DNA of 38,704 bases, taken from Pseudomonadota bacterium (lineage in GTDB: Bacteria > Pseudomonadota > Gammaproteobacteria > Steroidobacterales > GCA-2729495). Both the position numbers and the translations under genes were made by a program. Shown piece after piece: positions 1-7,391 of this stretch; the first letter of the stretch is position 1; the number at the start of each line of letters is the position of its first letter. The notes beneath the pieces were generated by a model, which ran no database searches, had not been told where the DNA came from, and worked only from the letters and a program-made list of their open reading frames with translations. The stretch is from positions 1 through 38,704 of the forward strand of contig CAUJIY010000172.1 in the NCBI GenBank assembly GCA_963205295.1, in the 5' to 3' direction.

Positions 1-118
1 CCGCCTTTTCCGCGGGGGGTTGCGGCCGCCCCCCCGGGGGGGACCGCGCGGGGGCCCCCGCCCCCCCCGCCCGGGGCCCGGTCCTGGGTGGGGTGGGCGG
101 GGCGCCAGCCGCGACAAT
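1..118. other. Homopolymer-rich window edge without a gene
   Basis: The stretch consists mostly of long runs of C and G with almost no A or T, unlike the balanced high-GC coding sequence that starts near base 119. Reading frames exist across it only because stop codons are improbable in such sequence; their translations are Pro/Gly/Arg strings with no family resemblance. I read it as a low-quality or low-complexity contig end, not as a gene. No regulatory element can be supported. Confidence 0.6.
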
Positions 119-352
119 TCACACGCGGATGTCGATCACCGATCCCAGCGCGGAGTTCGCCCGTCGCAGCGCTGCGGCATTGGCCTCGGCGGCGCGTTGC
201 TGCTCGGCGCTGCGCACGGCGGCGCCAGTGAGGTCCGCGCCGGCACCATCGACGACGGAATGCGCCACGGTCTGTGCCTCACGGCGCAACCCGTCGAGGC
301 TGCGGCGCAGCCCATACAGACTGGTGGCGAGCGTACCGATTCCGCTGGTCAT
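119..352 (-). CDS. Small protein resembling the C-terminal domain of flagellar rod/hook proteins
   Basis: A 77-residue protein. The last 35 residues (DL..AAVRSAEQQRAAEANAAALRRANSALGSVIDIRV in outline) follow the pattern of the flagellar basal-body rod C-terminal domain: a helix with repeated QRA.EAN..ALR.A.. spacing and a terminal LG..ID segment. The N-terminal part is a short amphipathic helix and there is no complete rod-protein N-terminal motif. I chose the ATG at 352, preceded by GGGG; an in-frame ATG at 376 would add eight residues. No other flagellar gene is in the window, so the role is unknown. It may be one of the solitary small rod-like proteins found in many proteobacteria. Confidence 0.55.
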   Translation of the reverse strand: MTSGIGTLATSLYGLRRSLDGLRREAQTVAHSVVDGAGADLTGAAVRSAEQQRAAEANAAALRRANSALGSVIDIRV

Positions 353-567
353 GAAACCCCATCCGCGACGCACCAACGACGGGGACAGCCTAGCGCGGCG
401 GCCGCCTGCCGCGCGACCGGTTCAGGACATAAGCGCGGGCACGCCCGCCATTATTGGCTGGCAGCGTGCCGCCGCGGCGAGGCGCGCTCCGGTCCCGGTC
501 GCGCTACCATGCGTCCGACCGATGTTCGAGCATCCAGGACAACAGCGCGCAACAGGAGGCTGACCCG

Positions 568-942
568 GTGGCCAGGCCGGTCACGAGCTTTCGCGGTGTG
601 GTGTATTCGACCGGGCAGGGGCGCACCTGCCCGGCCTGCGGACGCGCGCTGGCGCAATGCGGCTGCAGCAGGGAAACGCCACCGCCTGCGGCGCGCGCGG
701 GCGACGGGGTGGTGCGGGTCGGTCGCCAGACGCAGGGACGCCAGGGCAAGGGTGTCACGGTGATCACCGGCGTGCCGCTCGCCGGTGACGAACTCGCCGC
801 GCTCGCGGCGACGCTCAAGAAGCGCTGTGGCAGCGGCGGCACGGTGCGCGACGGCACGATCGAGATCCAGGGCGATCACCGCGACCTGCTGGTCACGGTC
901 CTTGCCGCCCGCGGTTGGACGGTGAAGCGCTCCGGGGGGTAG
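568..942 (+). CDS. yciH: Translation initiation factor Sui1-like protein (YciH)
   Basis: A 124-residue cytoplasmic protein. The N-terminal part holds a cysteine cluster (C21, C24, C31, C33; CPACG then CGC) typical of bacterial YciH proteins. Residues about 50-122 form an SUI1/eIF1-like domain with the basic [15 protein letters not shown] strand, the [21 protein letters not shown] core and a terminal strand. In E. coli YciH affects start-site fidelity and is otherwise poorly understood. The GTG start at 568 is chosen because AGGAGG lies at 554-559 with an 8-nt spacer; the upstream ATG at 454 has no ribosome binding site and adds a non-conserved segment. The next gene starts 9 nt after the stop, so co-transcription is plausible. 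Confidence 0.9.
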   Translation: MARPVTSFRGVVYSTGQGRTCPACGRALAQCGCSRETPPPAARAGDGVVRVGRQTQGRQGKGVTVITGVPLAGDELAALAATLKKRCGSGGTVRDGTIEIQGDHRDLLVTVLAARGWTVKRSGG

Positions 943-951
943 CATCGCGCC

Positions 952-1326
952 ATGACCCATTTCTTCCTGCGGGCCGCGATCGCCTCGCTCGGGCTGTGGC
1001 TGGCGAGCACACTGGTCGACGGGCTGCGCTTCGAGAGCGGCGGCTGGCTCATTCTCGCCGCCGTGCTGCTCGGGCTCGTCAATGCCGTGGTGCGTCCGCT
1101 GGTGGTGCTGCTGACGCTGCCGCTCACCGTCGTCACGCTCGGGCTGTTCCTGCTGGTCGTCAACGGCATCATGCTGGCGCTGGTCGCCGGCCTGCTGCCA
1201 GGCTTCTCGATCGATGGCTTCTGGGATGCCGTCTGGGGCGCGCTCGTCACCGGCGTCGTCAGCTGGATCGGTTCGGCGCTCGTCGGGCCGCGCGGCAACA
1301 TCGAGGTCACCATCCATCGTGAGTGA
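952..1326 (+). CDS. YvlD/phage holin 4-2 family membrane protein
   Basis: A 124-residue integral membrane protein with four hydrophobic segments (about 7-22, 31-48, 53-79 and 95-113). The arrangement and the central LVNAVVRPLVVLLTLPLTVVTLGLF motif, with conserved N, RP and LP..V..LGLF, match the PF04020 (phage holin family 4, YvlD) membrane proteins. Despite the family name these are usually chromosomal proteins of unknown function and not phage holins; there are no phage genes here. It starts 9 nt after yciH and ends shortly before the GST gene. Confidence 0.85.
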   Translation: MTHFFLRAAIASLGLWLASTLVDGLRFESGGWLILAAVLLGLVNAVVRPLVVLLTLPLTVVTLGLFLLVVNGIMLALVAGLLPGFSIDGFWDAVWGALVTGVVSWIGSALVGPRGNIEVTIHRE

Positions 1327-1350
1327 AGAAGAACCGCAAGGAGCATCGCC

Positions 1351-2013
1351 ATGACCGATACGACCCTCGTCATCGCCAACAAGAACTATTCGTCGTGGTC
1401 GTTGCGGGCCTGGTTGTTCCTGCGCCACGTCGGCCTGCGTTTCCACGAGGTGCGTATCGGACTCGGCGAGCCCGCGACGCGCGAGCGCATCGCCCGCTAC
1501 TCGCCGTCCGGGCGTGTGCCGGTGCTGGTCGAGGGCGCGTTGACCGTGTGGGATTCGCTCGCGATCTGCGAGTACGTCAACGAAGCGCATGCCGGTGGCA
1601 GCGGCTGGCCGGCTGACCGTGCCGCGCGCGCGGAGGCGCGGGCGGTGTCCGCCGAGATGCACTCCGGCTTCCAGGGCCTGCGCAGCGAGCTGCCGATGAA
1701 CATCCGCGCACGCCGTCGCGTGACACCGTCGGCGGCGGCGCAGGCCGACATCGCGCGCGTGCTCGCGATCTGGGAACACTGTCGTGCGCGCCACGCGGCG
1801 GAAGGCCCGTGGCTGTTCGGGCGCTTTTCCATCGCCGATGCCATGTACGCTCCGGTGGTGTTCCGTTTCCAGACCTACGGCATCACGCTGCCTGCGCGCG
1901 CCGCCGAATACACGAAGACCATGCTCGCCGATCCCAGCGTGCAGAAATGGGTGGCCGAAGCGCGCGCCGAGATCGAGGTGGTGGCCGGGGACGAGATCGG
2001 GGAGCCGGCATAG
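1351..2013 (+). CDS. Glutathione S-transferase family protein
   Basis: A 220-residue cytosolic GST. Residues 1-80 form the thioredoxin-like glutathione-binding domain: NKNYSSWSLRAWL carries the Ser that usually activates the thiol in this type, and GRVPVLVEG...VWDSLAICEYVNE contains the cis-Pro and the glutamyl-binding S. The C-terminal half is helical, with FSIADAMYAPVVFRF as the N-capping box motif. The length is normal. The ATG at 1351 follows AAGGAGC (1338-1344). It probably conjugates or reduces small electrophiles; the substrate cannot be told from sequence. Confidence 0.9.
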   Translation: MTDTTLVIANKNYSSWSLRAWLFLRHVGLRFHEVRIGLGEPATRERIARYSPSGRVPVLVEGALTVWDSLAICEYVNEAHAGGSGWPADRAARAEARAVSAEMHSGFQGLRSELPMNIRARRRVTPSAAAQADIARVLAIWEHCRARHAAEGPWLFGRFSIADAMYAPVVFRFQTYGITLPARAAEYTKTMLADPSVQKWVAEARAEIEVVAGDEIGEPA

Positions 2014-2176
2014 GGGCGGCGGAGTCACGGGGCATGGCGCGGCTGGACCTGCTGCCATGTCACGGGATTATGCCCGCCGGGACGCCTGCAGCCGCGATTC
2101 TGCGCACCGCTCCCTTGCGGCCTGTGCCCACCGCCGGAAACAATCCCCGCCACCATTTCCAGTCATCGGAGCACCC

Positions 2177-2470
2177 TTGAACAGCAACTCGCTCCTTGCC
2201 CTGACGGGTCAGTCCTGGAAGCTCGTCGCCGGCGTCGTGCTGCTCCTGGCGGGCAGCATCGCCCCGCTGTTTGAGGCGAGCGGCATGTCGTGGACCGTGG
2301 GCACGGTGGTCGCCTGCGTGGGTTACGCCTTCACCCTGCTCGCGGTGCGTTGCCCCGGTTGCGGCAGCCGCTGGTTCTGGCAGGCGGCGCTCGACGCCGG
2401 GCTGTACGCGCCGATCTTCAAAGGGTCGGCGTGCCCGGCGTGCAAGCGGGATTATCGCGACGGCGGGTGA
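2177..2470 (+). CDS. Small membrane protein with a C-terminal zinc ribbon
   Basis: A 97-residue protein starting at a TTG (2177) preceded by CGGAG at 2167-2171. The longer open frame upstream is only read-through of the gap after the GST gene. It has two predicted membrane segments (about 16-32 and 40-57), followed by a soluble tail with two CXXC pairs (C59/C62 in CPGCG and C86/C89 in CPACK) that could bind one zinc. I recognise no named family; small inner-membrane proteins of this two-helix plus zinc-ribbon design are common and uncharacterised. Confidence 0.65.
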   Translation: MNSNSLLALTGQSWKLVAGVVLLLAGSIAPLFEASGMSWTVGTVVACVGYAFTLLAVRCPGCGSRWFWQAALDAGLYAPIFKGSACPACKRDYRDGG

Positions 2471-2561
2471 GCGCGGGCTGCCACGGGCCGTTGTCGGGCC
2501 GCGTGGCGGGGCGGAGAATGGCGCGGAGACATCCTGTTCCTGACGGTGACGGAGGGCAGCG

Positions 2562-3440
2562 GTGATCGCGAGTGCGAGGTGGGTCTGCAGTCGGGGCGGC
2601 GCAGGACAGCGATCGCGGGCAGTGCTCGCCGCGGTCGGCAGCGGGCTGCTCGCGGCCGGGCTGGCGGTGACGCCGGCCACGGGCGGCGTGATCTTCAGGG
2701 AAGCCGAGACCATCGAGGGCACGGCGTCCGGGAATGGATCGCGGCAGATCCGCCAGGTGCTTGCCGAGGACGAGGCCTGCAAGGTCGTCCTCGAGGATGG
2801 CGGTGACACGCTGCTGCCGATCGGCGCCTATGTCCTCGCCACGACCGTGGACGCCTTCCTCGTCGACCCGGCCGAACGGACCATCGCCCCGCTCGATCCG
2901 ACGACCATGGTCCCGGCGGCGACGACCGCCGAGCCGACGACCCGCGCGCCGGTCACCGACGTGGCGCTCGACCTGCTGTTCGATGCCCCCGGCCCCGTGC
3001 TGCTCGGCTTGCCGACGCGCCATCTCGTCTGGCGCCTGCGCTATCGCGACGGCGCATCGGCGCAGGCCACGCTGCGCGAGGAGCGCCATGAACTCTGGGT
3101 GACGCCATGGGTGCCCGGGGAGGCGCTGCCCACGGCCTGGCTCAAGCTGCGGATTGCCGAGGACGCCGGTCTCGGACCGGAGCGTGCCGACCTGCGCGAC
3201 GCGGTCGAGCAGATGTACACGCAGGGCTTCGTGCTGCAACAGGTGATCGAGCGTGTGGCGCCTGCGGGCAGCGGCGAGGCCGCGGGTCCGCGCGTGCTGC
3301 GCGAGGTGATGTCCTTCAGCCGCGAGCCGGTTCCGGCCATCGCCTTCGAGCAGCCGCAGGGTTATTCGGCGACCGAGTTCCTCGCGCCGCCCGCCGATGA
3401 TCCGCCCACGATGTCCGCGCCGCGCCCTGACGGGACCTGA
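2562..3440 (+). CDS. Secreted protein of unknown function
   Basis: A 292-residue protein starting at GTG 2562 with GGAGG at 2551-2555. Residues 1-42 look like a long signal sequence: a basic n-region (CSRGGAGQRSR), a hydrophobic core (AVLAAVGSGLLAAGLAV) and a likely cleavage near TPATGG. The mature part is mixed alpha/beta with a Pro/Thr-rich linker around residues 104-126 (TTMVPAATTAEPTTRAP) and a charged C-terminal half. I see no catalytic motif and do not recognise a family. The GFA gene starts 8 nt after the stop, so the two may be co-transcribed. Confidence 0.7.
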   Translation: MIASARWVCSRGGAGQRSRAVLAAVGSGLLAAGLAVTPATGGVIFREAETIEGTASGNGSRQIRQVLAEDEACKVVLEDGGDTLLPIGAYVLATTVDAFLVDPAERTIAPLDPTTMVPAATTAEPTTRAPVTDVALDLLFDAPGPVLLGLPTRHLVWRLRYRDGASAQATLREERHELWVTPWVPGEALPTAWLKLRIAEDAGLGPERADLRDAVEQMYTQGFVLQQVIERVAPAGSGEAAGPRVLREVMSFSREPVPAIAFEQPQGYSATEFLAPPADDPPTMSAPRPDGT

Positions 3441-3448
3441 GCGGCGCC

Positions 3449-3892
3449 ATGGCCAAAGCTGCGGCACCGCGCGTCTACGACGGTGCCTGCCATTGCGGCG
3501 CGCTCGAATTCAGCTACGAAACCGCCCTGTCGCCGCGTCGCTGGCCGGTGCTCGCCTGCCAGTGCGCCTTCTGCCGCGGCCACGGCGCGGCGACGACCGC
3601 CGATCCCGCGGGCATCGTCCGCTTCCACTACGCCTATCCCGACCGGCTGCGCCGCTACCGCTTCGCGCTGCGCACCGCCGATTACCTCGTGTGCCGCGAA
3701 TGCGGCATGTATGTCGGTGCCGTCATGATGACAGGTACCGGCGGCGTGGCCACCGTCAACGTCAATCTGCTGCGCGAGCGCCCGCGCGGACTCGCGGCGC
3801 CCGAGGCGGCCACAGGCTACCGCAGCGAGTCGCTCGAGGAGCGCCGCACGCAGCGGCGTGCGCAGTGGACGCCGGTGTTCGGGCCGGTATGA
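3449..3892 (+). CDS. GFA/CENP-V family zinc-binding protein
   Basis: A 147-residue cytoplasmic protein of the glutathione-dependent formaldehyde-activating (GFA, PF04828) family. The zinc ligands are visible: C14 and C16 (CHCGAL), C37, C39 and C42 (CQCAFCR), and C82 and C85 (CRECGMY). The fold is a small beta-barrel with two zinc sites. The founding member binds glutathione and was proposed to speed S-hydroxymethylglutathione formation, but most homologs have no proven activity. A second, only distantly similar GFA gene lies tail-to-tail downstream (3969-4370, minus strand). Confidence 0.88.
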   Translation: MAKAAAPRVYDGACHCGALEFSYETALSPRRWPVLACQCAFCRGHGAATTADPAGIVRFHYAYPDRLRRYRFALRTADYLVCRECGMYVGAVMMTGTGGVATVNVNLLRERPRGLAAPEAATGYRSESLEERRTQRRAQWTPVFGPV

Positions 3893-3968
3893 ATGTGGTT
3901 TGTGCGTCGGGCCTGGACTCGCAGCGTCGCACGGTGTCTTCTCGCGCCCCCGCAACCTGACCGGCGAT

Positions 3969-4370
3969 CTACGCAGGAAAGGCGTCGAATGCCGGGAGAT
4001 CGGCCAGGGCGTGATCCCAGCCCGCCCTGCTGGCGACGAAGGCGTGCCCGTCCGGCCTGTTGTCCACGGTCGTGCTCAACGCCCCGGCCGGCACGACCAG
4101 CAGGCCTCCCAGCGTGTAGGGCATGGCGGATCCGCAGACCCTGCAGAACGATTTGGTGTGCCGCGTCCCGGGCAGGTTGAAGCGGGTGATCTCGCCCGGG
4201 CCAGACAGCCACTCGAGCCTTGCCGTTGCCGAGAACAGGTTGGCGCTGTGTGCGGAACCGGAGTCCTTGCGGCAGTACTCGCAGTGGCAGAGATAGAAGC
4301 GGTCGAACATGCCGTCGATCCGGAAACTGACGGTGCCGCAAAGACACGAGCCGAGGTGGTGGGTGTTCAC
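3969..4370 (-). CDS. GFA family zinc-binding protein (second copy)
   Basis: A 133-residue protein with the GFA cysteine pattern: C9 and C11 (SCLCGTV), C28, C30 and C33 (CHCEYC), and C76 and C79 (CRVCGS). The region RKDSGSAHSANLF after the second cluster is typical of the family. The GTG start at 4370 is chosen because GGGAGA precedes it by 6 nt on the minus strand; no better start lies in the open frame. It is convergent with the other GFA gene and separated from it by 76 bp with no clear terminator. Confidence 0.87.
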   Translation of the reverse strand: MNTHHLGSCLCGTVSFRIDGMFDRFYLCHCEYCRKDSGSAHSANLFSATARLEWLSGPGEITRFNLPGTRHTKSFCRVCGSAMPYTLGGLLVVPAGALSTTVDNRPDGHAFVASRAGWDHALADLPAFDAFPA

Positions 4371-4482
4371 GAGTGATCTCCCGAACGGGGCAGGGCAATA
4401 GCGGCTGACCGCTGGGCGCCGGGGTGACGCAGGAGCCGCGGCGTACCCGATGGATGGCTGGCCCTGCGCAGCGCAGCCACGC

Positions 4483-5724
4483 TCAGTCGAGCAGGTGCGA
4501 CACCAGCCCGTCGGCGAGTTTCGGCTCGAACCAGGTCGACTTCGGTGGCATGACCTGGCCGGCGTCGGCCACCGCCATGAGGGCGTCCATGCTGGTGGGG
4601 TAGAGCGCGAAGGCGAGCGCCATCTCGCCGCTGTCGACGCGCTTCTCGAGTTCGCCGAGGCCGCGCATGCCACCGACGAAGTCGATGCGCTTGTCGGTGC
4701 GCGGGTCGCGGATGCCGAGCAGCGGGTCGAGCACCTGCGCCTGCAGCAGGCTGACGTCGAGTCGTGCGACAGGATCGGCGGGAACGAGCGCAGGGTGGAT
4801 CGCGAGGCGATGCCAGTGCCCGGCGAGATACAGGCCGAACTCGCCGGGCCGGGCGGGCTTCGCCTGACCGGCGACGGGTTCGACCGTGAAGCAGTCCGCG
4901 AGCCGCGCCAGCAGTCCGGCGGGATCGTGTCCGGCGAGGTCGCGCACCACGCGGTTGTAGTCGAGGATCTGCATCTCGTCGTGCGGGAAGGCGACGCAGA
5001 GGAAGGATTCCCACGGCGCGTCGTGGTCCGCATTCGTTCCATGCCTGCGCCGCGCCGCGGCCACGCGCGAGGCAGCGGCGGAGCGGTGATGGCCGTCGGC
5101 GATGTAGAGCGTCGGCATGCGCTCGAACTGGTCGGTGAGGGCGGCGATCGTCGGGACGTCGGCGATGCGCCACAGCGTGTGGCCGATGCCGTCGTCGGCG
5201 ACCGCGTCGGCCACCGGTGTGGCGGTGGTCGCGAGGGCGAGGAGGGCAGCGACGGCCGGCGAGCTGCGGTAGGCGAGCAGCACCGGCCCGGTCTGCGCAT
5301 CGAGCGCGCTGATCTGGCGCACGCGGTCGTCTTCCTTGTCCGGGCGCGTGAACTCGTGCCGGCGGATGCGGTTGGCGTCGTAGGCGGCCACGCTGCCCGC
5401 GCAGACGAGGCCGGTCTGCACGTGCGTGCCCATGCGCAGCCGGTAGACGTAGTAGCAGGGCGTCGCATCGCGCACGAGCACGCCGCTGTCGATCATGTGC
5501 CGGAAATTGTCGGCACCGCGGGCGTAGACCGCCGGGTCGTACGGGTCGATGCCCTCCGGCAGGTCGATCTCGGGCTTGGAGATGTGCAGGAACGAGGCCG
5601 GGCGGCCACGGGAACGCCCGCGCGCCTCGGCGGAACTCAGCACGTCGTAGGGCGGGGCGATGACATCGCCCGCGCGACCGCTCGCCGGGCGCAGGCCACG
5701 CAGGGGCTTGATCAGCGTCGCCAT
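4483..5724 (-). CDS. DUF1015 family protein
   Basis: A 413-residue protein of the DUF1015 family (COG4198). Landmarks are the N-terminal PLRGLRPASGRAGDVIAPPYDVLS, the RRHEFTRPDKEDDR segment, LYIADGHHRSAAA (DGHHR at 210-214), and the C-terminal VMPPKSTWFEPKLADGLVSHLLD. The function is not established. The DGHHR box resembles the one in ParB-fold enzymes such as the free-serine kinases SerK and SbnI; this is my inference from the motif only. The start codon lies one base after the TGA of the amine oxidase gene, so the two are translationally coupled. Confidence 0.88.
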   Translation of the reverse strand: MATLIKPLRGLRPASGRAGDVIAPPYDVLSSAEARGRSRGRPASFLHISKPEIDLPEGIDPYDPAVYARGADNFRHMIDSGVLVRDATPCYYVYRLRMGTHVQTGLVCAGSVAAYDANRIRRHEFTRPDKEDDRVRQISALDAQTGPVLLAYRSSPAVAALLALATTATPVADAVADDGIGHTLWRIADVPTIAALTDQFERMPTLYIADGHHRSAAASRVAAARRRHGTNADHDAPWESFLCVAFPHDEMQILDYNRVVRDLAGHDPAGLLARLADCFTVEPVAGQAKPARPGEFGLYLAGHWHRLAIHPALVPADPVARLDVSLLQAQVLDPLLGIRDPRTDKRIDFVGGMRGLGELEKRVDSGEMALAFALYPTSMDALMAVADAGQVMPPKSTWFEPKLADGLVSHLLD

Positions 5725-5725
5725 G

Positions 5726-7180
5726 TCAGGCGTGCTGCAGGATCTCGAGCGCGACGCGTTCGCCGGATTCCATCGCCCCTTCCATCCCGCGGTTGGACAC
5801 CGCGGTGTGCTCGCCGCAGAAGTGCACGCGCCCGTGGGTCTGGCCGACCACGCGGGCGAAGGCACTGACCTGGCCCGGCTCCCACACCGCCCAGTCGCCG
5901 AGCGCGAACGGGTCGTTCTTCCAGGAGTGCCAGGCGAGCACCTCGAGCTGGCCCTGCGCGGCGGGACGCAGCCGTTCGAATTCGCGCACCACGGCGGCGC
6001 GGGCCTCGGCCTCGGGAAGCTTGTCGAGCTGCGCCGCGTGGGGGCCGCGAATCCAGGCCGACAGGCTGCTGACCTGCTTCGGATCTGCGCCCTTGCGCTC
6101 GGCGACCACCATGCTGATCGGGCCGTCCGTCGCGAAGTTCGCCGCGCCGCCGTCCTGTTCCCAGAACGGCTTCTTCGCGACCAGATGGGCGAGGCTGATG
6201 GTCTGCACGCCGAGTTCGCGCACGGCCCTGGCCTGCGCGGCTGGCAGCGCCGGCTCGATGGCGATGTTGCGCAGCACCGCAGTCGGCAGGGAACAGACCA
6301 CGTAGTCGGCGCGATAGCGGCGCCCGTCTTCGCAGCGCACGTCGACGCCCCTGCCGTCGGCGTGGATGGCGGCGACCTTGCGCCCGAGCTCGACCGGGTT
6401 CTTCAGCGCCTTGGCCATGGCCTCGGGAATCGCCTGGTTGCCACCGACGGCGGTGTACATCATGGCCTTGCCGCGGGCGAGTTCCTGCTGGACCTGCACG
6501 AACTTGAGCGCGCAGAGCACCATCAGCGCCGACACGTCGCGGGCCGAGTTGCCCCAGCCGGCACTGATGTCGTAGGCGATGTGGATCATCTCGTCCGACC
6601 AGCCGCTGCTCTTCAGGAAGTCGTGCAGCGGTACGTCGAGGGCAGCGTGCGCCGGGTCGAGCCAGGAGTCGTTGGTGGCGAGCGGGTTCTTCGGGCCGAT
6701 CGTCGCGCCGAGGAACGCCCAGGGCGGCAGCTTCTTCAGCGGCTCGGGGAAGGGATTGCGCGGATGCGTTGGCCAGGCCCGGGGTGCGATGCGCTCGGTG
6801 CCGAGGTACAGGTCGCGCTCGAAGAAGAACGGCACCAGCGGGGTGAGGTCGATCAGGCCGACGCCGTAGGTGGTGCAGGCGGTCATCAGCCGGGCGTAGC
6901 CCGGCGCGAAGGAGGTGCCCCCCGATTCCGGGCTGCCGGGCACGTTGCGGTGCGAGAGCACGCGCCCGCCGACGCGATTGCGGCCCTCGATGACCCGCAC
7001 ATCGAGACCCGCTTCCTGCAGGATGAGCGCGGTGTGCAGGCCCGACAGGCCGGCACCGAGGACCAGCACGCGGCTGCGGTTTGCGGCGCGCAGGCGGCGT
7101 GGCAGTGCGGCCAGCGCGGTCGTGGCGGCGGCGGCGCCGAGCAGCGTGCGGCGGTCGAGGGTGCGGCGGGAGGCGGTCAT
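5726..7180 (-). CDS. Tat-exported flavin amine oxidase family protein
   Basis: A 484-residue FAD oxidoreductase. Residues 1-33 form a twin-arginine signal (DRRTLLGAAAATTALAALP), so the protein is likely folded in the cytoplasm and exported. A Rossmann FAD site follows (VLVLGAGLSG, glycines at 42-47; EGRNRVGGRV). The C-terminus has the second FAD contact HFCGEHTAVSNRGMEGAMESG, typical of monoamine oxidase/phytoene-desaturase-like enzymes. The likely chemistry is oxidation of an amine or amino acid in the periplasm; the substrate is unknown. The ATG at 7180 follows AAGGA with a 6-nt spacer. It is the first gene of a two-gene unit with the DUF1015 gene. Confidence 0.88.
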   Translation of the reverse strand: MTASRRTLDRRTLLGAAAATTALAALPRRLRAANRSRVLVLGAGLSGLHTALILQEAGLDVRVIEGRNRVGGRVLSHRNVPGSPESGGTSFAPGYARLMTACTTYGVGLIDLTPLVPFFFERDLYLGTERIAPRAWPTHPRNPFPEPLKKLPPWAFLGATIGPKNPLATNDSWLDPAHAALDVPLHDFLKSSGWSDEMIHIAYDISAGWGNSARDVSALMVLCALKFVQVQQELARGKAMMYTAVGGNQAIPEAMAKALKNPVELGRKVAAIHADGRGVDVRCEDGRRYRADYVVCSLPTAVLRNIAIEPALPAAQARAVRELGVQTISLAHLVAKKPFWEQDGGAANFATDGPISMVVAERKGADPKQVSSLSAWIRGPHAAQLDKLPEAEARAAVVREFERLRPAAQGQLEVLAWHSWKNDPFALGDWAVWEPGQVSAFARVVGQTHGRVHFCGEHTAVSNRGMEGAMESGERVALEILQHA

Positions 7181-7247
7181 CGGCAGTCCTTCGGGTTCGC
7201 GTGTCGGGGATGCGTCGCCAGCCTCGGGGGGGTGCGACGCGGCTGGC

Positions 7248-7253
7248 AGTATA
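7248..7253 (-). promoter_or_regulatory. Candidate -10 element for the amine oxidase / DUF1015 unit
   Basis: TATACT on the minus strand, 67 bp upstream of the amine oxidase start. It matches the sigma70 -10 consensus at five of six positions, but no convincing -35 box lies 16-18 bp upstream. Assignment rests only on position and the -10 match. Confidence 0.35.
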
Positions 7254-7280
7254 GCGCCCGGTGCACCCGCCCGTGCCCAT

Positions 7281-7309
7281 TTGCCGCTCGCCCGGTCCTT
7301 GCTTATGAT
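7281..7309 (+). promoter_or_regulatory. Candidate sigma70 promoter of the TolB-like pair
   Basis: TTGCCG (7281-7286), a 17-bp spacer and TATGAT (7304-7309) form a plausible sigma70 promoter about 80 bp upstream of the lipoprotein start at 7392. The surrounding 7181-7391 region is the divergent gap with the amine oxidase unit. Confidence 0.5.
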
Positions 7310-7391
7310 CGGCGGCACGTTGCCGACCGGGCGTGGCGCGCATCGCGCTGCCCAGGCACCTACGCCAACAACGATTGCAGGGGAATCCACC

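Noticed and set aside
952-1326. Phage holin as a sign of prophage
   Set aside because: The family name is historical; there are no other phage genes and the protein belongs to the chromosomal YvlD-like branch.
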